Notes: generated from the letters alone by a model not told the origin. A stretch of DNA of 64,000 bases from Virgisporangium ochraceum (GCF_016863655.1 NZ_BOPH01000094.1:1-64000), one strand, 5' to 3'; positions 17,053-26,125 are shown, counted from the stretch's first letter. Program-made: numbers and translations.

Positions 17053-17460
17053 TCACTCTTCGAACGTGTTGACCATGAAGTGCGCGGCCCGCTCCAGGTA
17101 CTCCCAGAGCTGCTGCTCCTGGTCCACCGGAAGGGCGAGACTGTCGACGGCCCGGCGCATGTGCCGCAACCACGCGTCGCGCTCAGCCGGGCCGACGCGG
17201 AAGGGCGCATGCCGCATCCGGAGGCGCGGATGCCCGCGGTTGTCGGAGTACGTGGTCGGCCCGCCCCAGTACTGGATCAGGAACAGCCGGAACCGCTCGT
17301 TGGCCGGGCCGAGGTCCTCCTCGGGGTACAACGGCCGGAGGACGGGATCGGTCGCCACCCCGGCGTAGAACTCGTCGACGAGCTTGCGGAACGTCGGCTC
17401 GCCGCCGACGGCTTCGTAGAAGGTCATCTCGGGCCGGGGCCGTCCCAGAGGCAATGTCAC
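17053..17460 (-). CDS. glbO: Truncated haemoglobin, group II (trHbO type)
   Basis: A 135-residue globin with the group II pattern: EAVGGEPTFRKLVDEFYAGVATDP at the N-terminus, FLIQYWGGPTTYS with the conserved Trp-Gly-Gly, and LRMRHAPFRVG holding the proximal His. In actinobacteria this protein binds O2, NO or peroxide and is thought to help respiration or nitrosative defence. The length is normal for trHbO. It lies upstream of the propeller gene in the same direction. Confidence 0.93.
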   Translation of the reverse strand: MTLPLGRPRPEMTFYEAVGGEPTFRKLVDEFYAGVATDPVLRPLYPEEDLGPANERFRLFLIQYWGGPTTYSDNRGHPRLRMRHAPFRVGPAERDAWLRHMRRAVDSLALPVDQEQQLWEYLERAAHFMVNTFEE

Positions 17461-17511
17461 GAATCCATGGTGCCAGGCGTGGCGACCGGCACCGCCGGGC
17501 GTGGTGCCCTG

Positions 17512-19359
17512 TTACGGGCGCTGGTCGCCGTGGTGGGACTGCTCCGCGCGCTGCTGCTGGTGGGCGGCGTGCTGCTGGACCGCGCGGTGGTGGGCCCGCT
17601 GCGGGTCCCAGCTGGTCTGGTTCGGCGCCGGCCACTCGTCGGTGCCCGGCGGCTCGGCGAGCGGGTACCACTGCGGGTCGGTCGCGGCCGGCTCGCCCAG
17701 GAGGCCGGCCGCCGCCGCGGCGCCCATGAGATCGGTACCGGGGGCGCCGAGCGGCTCGATCGGCTCGTCGCCGGCAAGACCGGGCGGGCGGATGCGGCTG
17801 GGCCGCGACACGTTCTGGTCGGCGTCGGGACGTGCCGCACCGGTCGAGTAGATGCGACCGACCGGGCGGGAGATGCGCCGGCGGCCGTGCCGGCCCGACG
17901 GCTCGTCGGCGTAGCCGGGCCGTCCGCCGGCGACGTCGCCCCACCGGTCGTCGGCGTGGGTCACCACGCGGGCCCGGCCGATCGCGCGTCCGAGCGGGCT
18001 GCCGCCGGGGAAGCCCCAGATGTCGCGCTCGGCGTCGGGGCGGTCGGGCGGCGACGGCGCCTCGTCGGAGGCCGCTTCGGCCTCCTCGCTGGCCTCGTTC
18101 ATCGCCTTCGCGCGGGCGATCTCGTCGCTGATCTGCTCGACGCTCGGCCAGGTGACGATCGCCACCACCATGAGCGCGATGCCGAGCAGCCCCCACGCAC
18201 CCACCACCATGTGCAGCGAGAACCGGTCGGCGAGGTAGCCGGTGACGAACACCCCGAGCCCCTGCAGCACCTGGATGCCGCTCTTCATCACGCCGAACGC
18301 CCGGGCCCGGTACGCGTTCGGGAGGGCCTGCACGAACAGGCCGTTGGTCGCCGGGATCACGGCCGCCGTCGCCGCTCCGCACAGGAACGACATCACGACG
18401 ACGCCGGCGACCGGCGGGTCGAACAGGGCCGGCGCCAGCGACGCCGGTACGGCGACCGCGAACAGGCTGATCAGCCGCTGCCGGCGCTTCGGGCCGAGGA
18501 GCCGGCCGACCACGATGCCGCCGATGATGAACCCGACCGGGTTCGAGATCATGATCGCGCCCTGCACCCAGCCGCGGGACTGGTCGCCGGCGGCAAGTTC
18601 GGCCGCCCACCCGGCGGCGAGGCCTTCGGGCACCACGGCGAACAGCGCGGTGAGGAACACCACGATGGCCACGCCCCGCAGCAGGGGAGCGGTGAACACG
18701 AGCTTGAGCCCGGCGGCCGTCTCGTGGAGCAGGTGGGTGCGGTCCGCCTTGGCCAGCGCCGCCGGGCGGTGCTCCACCTGGAAGACGACCAGCAGCGCGG
18801 AGACCCCGAACGTGGCGGCGTTGAGCAGCAGCGCGACCTGCGCGTTGACCGCGGCCAGGCCCGCGCCGCTGAGGTACCCCGCGACCTGCGCCGCCTGGTG
18901 CGACGTGGCCTGCAGGGTCATGCCGACGACGTACCGGTCGCCGGTGAGCACCTTGGCCAGCAGTGCCGACCGGGCGGCGTCGAACGGCGGGTTGCCCAGC
19001 GAGGTGAGGAACAGCAGCCCGATCATTGCCCAGACGGGCATGCCGGGGATGGCCACCAGGGCAACCAGCACCATCCGGCCGAGGTCGGCCGCGACCATCG
19101 TGTGCCGGTACGGCAGCCGCTCGGCGAGAGCGGCCAGCACGGGACCGAAGCCCAACCACGGAACGTAACTGATTGCGAAAGTGGCGGCCGAGGCCGCCAC
19201 CGATCCGGTCTGCTGGTAGACAAGCGCCGTGATGGCCGCCCTGGCCACGTAATCGCCGAACCAGGACAACGCGCTGGCGAGGTACAACGCACGGTACTCG
19301 CCGCTGGCCAGAACCTCTCGGAAGGTCGCTGGGCGGTCGGCGAAGTCCTGGTCGGACAC
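17512..19359 (-). CDS. MFS transporter with long hydrophilic C-terminal tail
   Basis: A 615-residue protein: 12 membrane segments in residues 20-405, then a roughly 200-residue charged, Pro/Gly-rich tail that ends in a His/Gln-rich stretch (QQHAAHQQQRAEQSHHGDQ). The N-terminal half resembles MFS drug-exporter-like proteins of the MFS_3/EntS type (ALYLASALSWFGDYVARAAI). The tail is predicted cytoplasmic and disordered; its role is unknown. The start is GTG 19359. No neighbour identifies the cargo. Confidence 0.8.
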   Translation of the reverse strand: MSDQDFADRPATFREVLASGEYRALYLASALSWFGDYVARAAITALVYQQTGSVAASAATFAISYVPWLGFGPVLAALAERLPYRHTMVAADLGRMVLVALVAIPGMPVWAMIGLLFLTSLGNPPFDAARSALLAKVLTGDRYVVGMTLQATSHQAAQVAGYLSGAGLAAVNAQVALLLNAATFGVSALLVVFQVEHRPAALAKADRTHLLHETAAGLKLVFTAPLLRGVAIVVFLTALFAVVPEGLAAGWAAELAAGDQSRGWVQGAIMISNPVGFIIGGIVVGRLLGPKRRQRLISLFAVAVPASLAPALFDPPVAGVVVMSFLCGAATAAVIPATNGLFVQALPNAYRARAFGVMKSGIQVLQGLGVFVTGYLADRFSLHMVVGAWGLLGIALMVVAIVTWPSVEQISDEIARAKAMNEASEEAEAASDEAPSPPDRPDAERDIWGFPGGSPLGRAIGRARVVTHADDRWGDVAGGRPGYADEPSGRHGRRRISRPVGRIYSTGAARPDADQNVSRPSRIRPPGLAGDEPIEPLGAPGTDLMGAAAAAGLLGEPAATDPQWYPLAEPPGTDEWPAPNQTSWDPQRAHHRAVQQHAAHQQQRAEQSHHGDQRP

Positions 19360-19582
19360 CGGCGGGCCTCGCTGTTCACTGTTACCGGTTGTGCAACGTG
19401 TCGTCGCGCCACATGGCTAGAGCTGGGTTCGACCGAGGGTACGACAACCCATTGGCCGAACGGCTCATCAACGCACCTAACCGAACGGACCATAGCTGAA
19501 CGCACGGTCAGTGCGCGACCCCGAGCGGCAGAGTGATCATCGGACGGGTGGAAATTCCGACAAAGTCCGCCCTTCTTCGCGA

Positions 19583-20740
19583 TCAGGGACCAGCTGGCGG
19601 GTCCAGGTGCCGCTGGATCGCAGTGGAGATCCCGAGCTGAACCGCGTTCGGGTTGATCGGCGGCCCGGCCGGTGCGGCGGGCGCCGGCGCGGCCGGCGGC
19701 GGGTCGGTGGGACCGGAGCCGTCGGTCGCCGGCTGCACGTGCACCCCGGCCTCCGTGATCTTCTCGGCGATCCCCGCCTCGGCCAGTGCCTCGGTGAGCC
19801 GGCGCCGCAGCTCGCGGGCGGCCCGCCACTGCGCCTCGGCCGGGGTCTTGACCGTCGTGCGCACCACCGCGCCGTCGGTGGTGACCTCCTCGACGCCCAC
19901 CACCTCGGGCGCCTCGATCACGTCGGGCTTCCACTCCTCCGACTCGGCCCAGTCGATGGCCGCCCGCTGGAGCACCTCGACCGCGTCGTCGATCTTCGTG
20001 AACCCGATCGGGATGTCGACCATGACCAGCGCCCAGCCCTGGCTCTTGTTGGCCAGCTTCTGGATCTCGCCGTTCCGGATGTACCAGACGGTTCCCGTGG
20101 CGTCGCGCACGGTGGTGATCCGCAGGCCCACCGCCTCGACGGTGCCCTCGACCTCGCCGATGGCGACCAGGTCGCCCACCCCGTACTGGTCCTCGAACAG
20201 CATGAACAGACCGGAGAGGAAGTCACGTACCAGGTTCTGCGCGCCGAAGCCGATCGCCAGGCCGAGGATGCCCGCGCCGGCCAGTATCGGCGCGAGGTTC
20301 ACCCCCAGTTCGTCCAGCACCAGCATGAACGCGACCCCGAACACCACCGCCGACGCGATGCTGCGCAGGATCGACCCGAGCGCCTCCGCCCGGGCCCGGC
20401 GCCGCTCCGACACGCCGTTGTTCGGCGGCGCCGCCGGCAGCCGGTTGCGCAGCGGGCGCAGGGCCGCGATGCCGGGGCCGGGTGTGGCGGCCGAACGGGC
20501 GACCCGGGAGATCAGCCGGTGGATCAGGAACCGGATCAGCACCGCGATCAGGATGATCAGGACGATCCGCAGCGGCTTGATCAACAGGTAGTAGCTGCCC
20601 GAGGCGAGCCAGTCCCAACCCGTCCACTGGTAGATCTGTTCGCACAGGTCACGCGCGTCGGTGCAGTCGGCCGACGGCGACGGCTGGCTGGGTACCGCGA
20701 GCAGGGTCGGCATGGACTCAGGGGACAACGTGCTCTTCAC
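19583..20740 (-). CDS. MscS-type mechanosensitive channel
   Basis: A 385-residue protein with N-terminal membrane segments and the MscS pore and beta domain (LVLDELGVNLAPILAGAGILGLAIGFGAQNLVRDFLSGLFML, then GDLVAIGEVEGTVEAVGLRITTVRDATG). The Gly/Ala-packed pore helix and the upper beta domain are the hallmarks of small-conductance channels that release solutes on hypo-osmotic shock. The tail is Pro/Ala-rich. The start may be internal by a few codons, and the length fits the family. Confidence 0.92.
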   Translation of the reverse strand: MKSTLSPESMPTLLAVPSQPSPSADCTDARDLCEQIYQWTGWDWLASGSYYLLIKPLRIVLIILIAVLIRFLIHRLISRVARSAATPGPGIAALRPLRNRLPAAPPNNGVSERRRARAEALGSILRSIASAVVFGVAFMLVLDELGVNLAPILAGAGILGLAIGFGAQNLVRDFLSGLFMLFEDQYGVGDLVAIGEVEGTVEAVGLRITTVRDATGTVWYIRNGEIQKLANKSQGWALVMVDIPIGFTKIDDAVEVLQRAAIDWAESEEWKPDVIEAPEVVGVEEVTTDGAVVRTTVKTPAEAQWRAARELRRRLTEALAEAGIAEKITEAGVHVQPATDGSGPTDPPPAAPAPAAPAGPPINPNAVQLGISTAIQRHLDPPAGP

Positions 20741-20824
20741 CTTCCGGTCGTCGGGGGTTCGCCGGGTAATGCGGTGCAGGTCAACGGCCGTCCGCTAGGC
20801 CGGGATCGGCCGCAAATAGTACGT

Positions 20825-20834
20825 GCAATATTGC
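20825..20834. promoter_or_regulatory. Short AT-rich palindrome upstream of mscS and HNH genes
   Basis: The perfect palindrome GCAATATTGC lies in the 208-bp divergent gap between the MscS and HNH genes; the surrounding bases (AAATAGTACGT) are the most AT-rich of the gap. A good RBS, CTAGGAGG, precedes the HNH start. Role inferred only. Confidence 0.3.
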
Positions 20835-20948
20835 GATCCATCGGGGACGATTACCGCACGGAAGTGCGCACCGCGTACCTCCGTACCGCCCTGACAGACC
20901 CCCACCCTGGGAGAACCGCAGATCAGCTCAACCTAGGAGGACGGCGCG

Positions 20949-21485
20949 ATGCCTGACATACGACGCATGGTCGCGAGCACGTCGTTGGTGCTCAATGCCA
21001 CGTACGAGCCCCTATGTGTCGTTTCTGTCAGACGAGCCACGATCCTGATCCTGTCGGCCAAAGCGGTCTGCGTCGCCGATGGCGAGGGCATCCTGCACAG
21101 CGCCCGGACGAGCCTACCCACTCCCTCCGTCGTCCGGCTCACCCGGTACGTCCGGGTGCCGTACCGCACACACGTAGGCATGTCCCGCCGGGCGATCTTC
21201 GCCCGCGACGGCTGGCGCTGCGCCTACTGCCACGGCAGCGCCGAGACCATCGACCACGTGCTGCCACGCAGCCGGGGCGGGCGGCATGCCTGGGACAATG
21301 TGGTGGCCGCGTGCGCGCGCTGCAACCACACGAAGGGCGACAAGACGCCAGCCGAGATCGGCTGGCGTTTACGTGTGACCCCCATGGCGCCCAAGGGCCT
21401 GGCCTGGCGTGTGCTGGGCCACCGCGCCCCCGACCCCCGCTGGGCCGACTGGCTCGACCTCCCCGAAACCCCCGCCGCCGCCTGA
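20949..21485 (+). CDS. HNH endonuclease family protein
   Basis: A 178-residue protein with an intact HNH finger: CAYCHGS, ETIDHVLPRSRGG, NVVAACARCNHTKGDKTP. It thus has two CxxC zinc pairs, the catalytic His in DHV and the Asn. The N-terminal 70 residues (TSLVLNATYEPLCVVSVRRA) are typical of the widely conserved chromosomal HNH proteins in actinobacteria, whose role is unknown and which are not clearly mobile. RBS CTAGGAGG precedes the ATG. Confidence 0.9.
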   Translation: MPDIRRMVASTSLVLNATYEPLCVVSVRRATILILSAKAVCVADGEGILHSARTSLPTPSVVRLTRYVRVPYRTHVGMSRRAIFARDGWRCAYCHGSAETIDHVLPRSRGGRHAWDNVVAACARCNHTKGDKTPAEIGWRLRVTPMAPKGLAWRVLGHRAPDPRWADWLDLPETPAAA

Positions 21486-21711
21486 CCCACCTCCCGGCCC
21501 CTCAGGCCGCCGGGTGTCCTCGGCCGCCCGGTGCCGCCGGGTGTTCTCGGGCCGCCCGGTGCGCTGGGTCGCGGGGTGCGCTGCGGCCGCCCGGTGCGCT
21601 GGGATCCGGGTGTGCTCGGGCCGCCGGGTGCGCTCGGGCCGCCCCGTGCTTCCGCGTCGCCCCGTGCCTCGGGCTCCGTGCCTTGGGCCGCCCCGGGCCC
21701 CATCTCCGCGC

Positions 21712-21783
21712 CGATCTTGCAGTTGTGGCCCCTGACAAAGGTGGATAAAGCACGACATAGGTGAGGCCACAAGTGCAAGATCG
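21712..21783. repeat. Dispersed palindromic element, family A copy 2
   Basis: The arms 21712-21730 and 21765-21783 are identical to copy 1 (3719-3790), with the same 34-nt loop length. The loop sequence is related (both contain GATA-AGC-CGA-AT in order). It lies between convergent genes. Confidence 0.88.
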
Positions 21784-21892
21784 GCGTCGTCGGACGCCCC
21801 GTGCGGCGCCCGTGCGGCGCGGGGAACGAGGGGCGTATGCGCGGCGCGGGGCGCGGGTGCGGCGCGCGGGGGCAGTGGGGCCGCGCAGGGGC

Positions 21893-21936
21893 GGGGTGCG
21901 CAGGGCCGGGGTGCGCAGGGCCGGGGTGCGCAGGGC
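21893..21936. repeat. 15-bp tandem repeat, about three copies
   Basis: GGGGTGCGCAGGGCC at 21893, 21908 and 21923 (the last copy 14 nt) lies immediately before the kynureninase stop. No function is seen. Confidence 0.75.
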
Positions 21937-21940
21937 GGGG

Positions 21941-23197
21941 TCAGGTGACTCGCGTGCGTTCGGCCGGGTGGTTCTGGTGGTGTCCGGTGCGCATGATGTC
22001 CCGGAGGCGGACGAACCCCTCGTACACATCCGCGAACCGCGTGTACAGCGGCGCCAGTCCCACCCGGAGCCGGTCCGGCGTGCGGAAGTCGGGCACCACA
22101 CCCGCCGCCAGGGCGGCCTGGGTGATCTGCCACGCCTGGGGATGGTGGAGGGTCACGTGGGCGCCGCGGAGGTCCGCGTCCCGGGGGGTCGCCACCGAGA
22201 AGCCGTACCCGGCCAGCCAGGCGTCGGTCAGGGTGATCGCGTAGTCGGTGAGGGCGGCGCCCTTCGCGGCGATCGCGGCCATCCCGGCCTCGGCGGTGAT
22301 CCGCGCGCCCTCCAGGGCGGCGTAGGCGCCGAGTACCGACGGCGTACCGACCGCGAAGCGCTCGATCGAGTCCACCGGCGCGTAGGTCGGGCCCATCGCG
22401 AACTGGTCGGCCTGGCCGAACCAGCCCCAGATCGGCTGCCGCAGCGACGCCTGCAGGTCGGAGCGCACGTACAGGAACGCGGGCGCACCCGGTCCGGCGT
22501 TGAGGTACTTGTACGTGCACCCGACGGCCAGGTCGGCACCCGACGCGCGCAGGGGCGTCGGCACCGAACCGGCCGCGTGGGAGAGGTCCCACAGCGTCAG
22601 GGCGCCGGCGTCGTGGGCGCGCGCGGTGATCGCGCGCATGTCGGCCCGCGCCCCCGAGCGGTAGCCGACATGGGACGCGCACAGCAGCGCGACGTCGTCG
22701 TCGAGTACCCCGTCGAGGTCGGCGACGGTGAAGCCGCGGTCGAGGTCGACCGGCACCACGCGGAGCTCCAGCCCGCGCGCCGCCGCCAGGCCCTGCAGGA
22801 CGTAGAGGTCGGTGGGGAAGTTGTCGGCCTCCACGACGATGGCCCGCCGGTCGGCGCGGGCGTCGAGGGCGGCCGCGGCCAGCTTGTACAGGTTGACGCT
22901 GGTGGAGTCGGCGAGCACCACCTCGCCCGGGTCGACGTCGAGCACGCCGGTGGCGAGCACGTCGCCCACCTGGCGTGCCAGCTCGATCCAGCGTGACCAG
23001 CCGCGTACCAGGTCGGCGCCCCACTCCCGGTCGACCACCGCGCGCAGCCGGTCGCGGGTGGCGACGGGCAGCCGGCCCAGCGAGTTCCCGTCGAAGTACA
23101 CGACCCCGTCGTCAGGGAAGACGAACCGGTCGCGGAAGCCGGCGATCGGATCGGAGCGGTCGAGCTTCTCCGCGTGGGCGAGCAGATCATCCGGCAT
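21941..23197 (-). CDS. kynU: Kynureninase
   Basis: A 418-residue fold-type I PLP enzyme that cleaves kynurenine to anthranilate and alanine in tryptophan degradation. Visible features are VYFDGNSLGRLP near the start, the PLP Asp in LWDLSHAAGSVP, and the Schiff-base Lys in VGCTYKYLNAGPGAPAFLYV. The ATG at 23197 gives the normal N-terminus (MPDDLLAHAEKLDRSD). It is divergent from an amidase gene only 18 bp away, so the two share a promoter region. No tryptophan dioxygenase lies in the window. Confidence 0.93.
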   Translation of the reverse strand: MPDDLLAHAEKLDRSDPIAGFRDRFVFPDDGVVYFDGNSLGRLPVATRDRLRAVVDREWGADLVRGWSRWIELARQVGDVLATGVLDVDPGEVVLADSTSVNLYKLAAAALDARADRRAIVVEADNFPTDLYVLQGLAAARGLELRVVPVDLDRGFTVADLDGVLDDDVALLCASHVGYRSGARADMRAITARAHDAGALTLWDLSHAAGSVPTPLRASGADLAVGCTYKYLNAGPGAPAFLYVRSDLQASLRQPIWGWFGQADQFAMGPTYAPVDSIERFAVGTPSVLGAYAALEGARITAEAGMAAIAAKGAALTDYAITLTDAWLAGYGFSVATPRDADLRGAHVTLHHPQAWQITQAALAAGVVPDFRTPDRLRVGLAPLYTRFADVYEGFVRLRDIMRTGHHQNHPAERTRVT

Positions 23198-23215
23198 CAG
23201 GCAACGATAGGTGGC

Positions 23216-24607
23216 GTGCCAGACCTCCACGACCTCACCGCGCTGGAGCAGGCGGCCGCCATCGGCCGCGGCGAGCTCGACCCGGCCGACCTCACCGCCC
23301 ACTACCTCGCCCGCATCGCGGCCCTCGACAGCCAGGTCGGCGCGTTCGTGACCGTTCTGGAACCCGGATCGGTCCCGTCCGGGAACGGCCCGTTGGCCGG
23401 TGTGCCCACCGCCATCAAGGACCTGTCCCCGCTGGCCGGGGTGCGCACCACGCTCGGCTCCCGGGCCTATGCCGACTGGGTGCCCGACTTCGACGCGCAC
23501 GTCGTCACCGCCGTGCGGGAGGCCGGCATGCCGATCCTCGGCAAGACGGCCACGTCGGAGTTCGGCTGCGCGTTGTACTCCGAGACGGAGATCGGCCCGC
23601 CGGCCCGCAACCCGTGGCGTCTCACCGACACCGCCGGTGGCTCCAGCGGTGGCGCCGCGGCGGCCGTGGCGGCCGGGTTCCTGCCGGTGGCGCACGGCAG
23701 CGACGGGGGTGGTTCGCTGCGGATTCCGGCGGCGCTGTGCGGGGTGGTCGGGTTCAAGTCCAGCCGGGGTGTGGTGCCGCTCGGCCCGGGCAACTTCGGC
23801 GCGTTCGGGCTGCCGGTGCAGGGCGGCATCGCGCGGACGGTCGCCGACGTGGCCGCGTTCACGTCCGTCCTCGCGCGGCCGCGACCCGGTGAGCCCTACC
23901 CGTCGCCGCTGCGCGCCGCCACGGACCTCCTCCGCCTCGAACCGCCCAGGCCGCTGCGGATCGGCCGGTTCACCCGTCCGGTCCTCACCGACGCCGACGT
24001 CGACCCGGCCTGCGTCGCCGCCGTCGACACCCTGGCGACCGTGCTCAGCGACCTCGGGCACGAGGTCGTCGACGTCGGCCCGCCGTTCGACCCCGACGTC
24101 CTGCCCCTGTTCGAGACGGTGTGGGCGGTGCTGGCCGCGCTCCCACCACCCCGGGGCGGGTCGGAGGAGGCGTTCACGCCGCTGGTCCGCTGGCTGCGTG
24201 ATCGCGCTCACCGTGCGTCCGCCATGGATCTGAGCCTGGCCCTCGGCGGCCTGCAGGCACGCGTCGCGACCGCGACCACGCGACTCGCCGGCGTCGACCT
24301 GACCCTGTGCCCGACGATCGCCGGCACCGGCGCCGCGATCGGCGCGTTCAGCGGGGAAGGAGACCCGGCCGCCGACTTCGCGGCACAGGCCCGGTTCTCG
24401 CCCTACTGCGCCGGATTCAACCTGCTGGGCGCCCCGGCGATCTCCCTGCCGGTCGGTGCGACCCCCGACGGACGGCCGGTGGCGGCGATGCTCGCGGGGC
24501 GGATGGGGTCCGACGCGGTGCTGCTCGGGGTGGCCGCGGCGGTCGAACGGGAGCGGCCGTGGTCACATAACCACCCCGAGATATGGCACGCCAGGCCGCA
24601 CAGCTAA
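23216..24607 (+). CDS. Amidase signature family protein
   Basis: A 463-residue amidase with the Ser-cisSer-Lys triad in place: Lys in PTAIKDLSPLAG (about 64), cis-Ser in GGSSGGAAAAVAAG and the nucleophile Ser in GSDGGGSLRIPAAL. It hydrolyses an unknown amide; relatives include indole-acetamide and aryl amidases and GatA-like enzymes. The GTG at 23216 gives MPDLHDLTALEQ. The very close divergent layout with kynU suggests a link to kynurenine or aromatic amide catabolism, which is inference. Confidence 0.88.
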   Translation: MPDLHDLTALEQAAAIGRGELDPADLTAHYLARIAALDSQVGAFVTVLEPGSVPSGNGPLAGVPTAIKDLSPLAGVRTTLGSRAYADWVPDFDAHVVTAVREAGMPILGKTATSEFGCALYSETEIGPPARNPWRLTDTAGGSSGGAAAAVAAGFLPVAHGSDGGGSLRIPAALCGVVGFKSSRGVVPLGPGNFGAFGLPVQGGIARTVADVAAFTSVLARPRPGEPYPSPLRAATDLLRLEPPRPLRIGRFTRPVLTDADVDPACVAAVDTLATVLSDLGHEVVDVGPPFDPDVLPLFETVWAVLAALPPPRGGSEEAFTPLVRWLRDRAHRASAMDLSLALGGLQARVATATTRLAGVDLTLCPTIAGTGAAIGAFSGEGDPAADFAAQARFSPYCAGFNLLGAPAISLPVGATPDGRPVAAMLAGRMGSDAVLLGVAAAVERERPWSHNHPEIWHARPHS

Positions 24608-24666
24608 CGTGAGCTTGGCATTCTGTGGGTAGTTCGTTGTCGAGTGTCCTGCGACGCCTTGGGGGC

Positions 24667-24981
24667 ATGAGGTTGTCCATCATCGAGACGCTGGTTGTCT
24701 TCGCCGGCATACCGCTGGCGGTCGTCGCTGTGATCTACGGGTTGACCTACGCGGGCAGCGCGCGGTCGAACGACCGGAGGTACCGGCCCGGTCGGCCGTT
24801 CGACTTCACGCCGGTCTGGTTCCTGTCGGCTCCGGAGCATCAGGCCGCGTCGGCCAACGGGCACGCCCCGTCGACGCCCGCGGTCAGCGGTGCCAACCGG
24901 CAGGCGCTGACGAAGGCCGAGGAGAATGCCGCGGGTGGTCCCGTGGGCGACACGACCGGAGGCGCAAGTGACCGCTGGTGA
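24667..24981 (+). CDS. ctaJ: Probable aa3-type cytochrome oxidase subunit CtaJ
   Basis: A 104-residue protein: one membrane helix (about 8-28, VVFAGIPLAVVAVIYGLTY), then a soluble tail with the pattern GRPFDFTPVWFLSAPEH. The ETLVVFAGIPL start, the position of the PVWFLSAPE motif, and the following DUF5130 gene match the CtaJ subunit described in the mycobacterial III2-IV2 supercomplex. It would act in the membrane next to the aa3 oxidase. ATG 24667 follows a G-rich RBS; an upstream GTG-type start at 24625 would add 14 residues. The assignment rests on motif memory and gene order. Confidence 0.65.
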   Translation: MRLSIIETLVVFAGIPLAVVAVIYGLTYAGSARSNDRRYRPGRPFDFTPVWFLSAPEHQAASANGHAPSTPAVSGANRQALTKAEENAAGGPVGDTTGGASDRW

Positions 24982-25393
24982 CGAAGGGATCGGCACGAAG
25001 CAGAACGTGCCGCTCCCCGAGCAGCCGACCGGGTTCGAGGGGCCGTTCACGACCCGCCAGCTGCTCCGCCTCGACGAGGCGATGCGGTTGGCCGACCAGT
25101 CCACCGGCCTGGTGTTCAGCATCTACGTCGGCGGGCTCGACGAGCCGTCGCGCGAGCACGCCAAGAAGCTGCACGGTGAGCTCTCCGACCCGGCGAGGTC
25201 GGTGCTGATCGCGGTGTCGCCCAACGACCGGGTGCTCGAGATCATCACCGGTGCCACGGCCCGCAAGCGCCTGCCCGACCGCACCTGCAAGCTGGCCGCC
25301 CTGTCGATGGTCGCCAGCTTCGGCGGCGGCGACCTCACCGGCGGCCTGGTGAGCGGCCTGGCCCAGCTCGCCGACCACGCGGGCCGCGCCTGA
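24968..25393 (+). CDS. DUF5130 (TPM-like) protein
   Basis: A 141-residue soluble protein of the DUF5130 family, related to TPM-fold proteins. Conserved parts are PFTTRQLLRLDEAMRLADQSTGLVFSIYVG, ARSVLIAVSPNDRVLEIITG and the CKLAALSMVASFGGGDLTGGL tail. GTG 24968 overlaps the ctaJ stop by 14 bp, so the two are co-translated. A homologue in mycobacteria has been found with the respiratory supercomplex; its role is not established. Confidence 0.8.
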   Translation: MTAGDEGIGTKQNVPLPEQPTGFEGPFTTRQLLRLDEAMRLADQSTGLVFSIYVGGLDEPSREHAKKLHGELSDPARSVLIAVSPNDRVLEIITGATARKRLPDRTCKLAALSMVASFGGGDLTGGLVSGLAQLADHAGRA

Positions 25394-25480
25394 CCGCGAG
25401 CGTCGGCGGTACCGTGACCGTCCCATTGGTGACGGTCGACATAATGGCCCCGTGACGGAACGTCGAATGGGGGCGGCGCA

Positions 25481-25828
25481 ATGACCTATCCGTACGGGGA
25501 CCCGGGGCCGACCCGGCCGGGGGTGGCCGGCGGCGCGGTGGCGAGCCTCGTGCTCGGTGTCGTCGCGGTGCTCGGCATCTGCGGGATGTTCGTACCGGTG
25601 TACCTCAATCCCGACGTGCCGGTGATGACGCTCGTCGGGGCCGTGCTCTTTGTCGGGCTCGGCGCGGGTGCGGTGTTCGCCGGGGTCGCCGCGCGGCGGC
25701 GTATCCGGGTGGGCGACGCGACCGGCAACGGGCTGGCGATCACCGGGATGGTGCTCGGCACCGTCGCGATCGTCGTGATCCTGTTCCTGCAGGTGGTCCT
25801 GCTGCTGGTGCTCAACCGCTACAACTGA
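25481..25828 (+). CDS. DUF4190 membrane protein
   Basis: A 115-residue protein with a short Pro/Gly N-terminus (MTYPYGDPGPTRPG) and three hydrophobic segments, ending in GNGLAITGMVLGTVAIVVILFL. This is the DUF4190 pattern of two helices with a conserved GxGxAxxGxxLG stretch. Function unknown; the family is common at the actinobacterial membrane. The ATG at 25481 follows GGGGGCGGCGCA. A degenerate relative lies directly downstream. Confidence 0.8.
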   Translation: MTYPYGDPGPTRPGVAGGAVASLVLGVVAVLGICGMFVPVYLNPDVPVMTLVGAVLFVGLGAGAVFAGVAARRRIRVGDATGNGLAITGMVLGTVAIVVILFLQVVLLLVLNRYN

Positions 25829-25897
25829 GTACCCGTACCCGGGCAGGGCCGAGCGCCAGCGTCGATGTCCGGTTGACGTCGTCGGGCGTGACGAGCG

Positions 25898-26125
25898 GTG
25901 CGTCGGCATCCCCGGCCGCGCCGCCTCCAGGGCGAGGCCGACGGTGCCGGCTTCGCCCTGGCGGGCATCCTCATGGGCGCGGTCGGGATCGTCGCGACGA
26001 TCGGCTACCTGGTGCTGTCGGTCATCTTCGTGCTCTCGGTGTACGTCATCGCCGCCATGCTGGACGGCGGTGACATGTTTCCCGAGGAGGCCCTAGCTGC
26101 CGCCGTCCTTGGCGCGGGCCTTTAG
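25898..26125 (+). pseudogene. Remnant of a second DUF4190-like gene
   Basis: One frame encodes GEADGAGFALAGILMGAVGIVATIGYLVLSVIFVL (a motif and hydrophobic segment of DUF4190 proteins) from about 25934. The upstream part (RRHPRPRRLQ) is not membrane-like and lacks a good start. The first half of the gene seems deleted or shifted. The frame runs 33 bp into the 3' end of pepN on the other strand. It looks like a decayed tandem duplicate of the gene at 25481. Confidence 0.5.

Larger units (their letters stand above)
21486..21940. other. 455-bp intergenic region with GC-rich degenerate repeats
   Basis: No convincing gene. The first 200 bp repeat a degenerate GGGCCGCCNGGTG motif many times. The middle holds the family A palindrome (21712-21783), and the end holds a 15-bp tandem repeat. 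Frames in this region encode only Arg/Gly/Pro-rich low-complexity sequence. It is the 3' junction of the HNH gene (+) and kynureninase (-). Confidence 0.7.
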
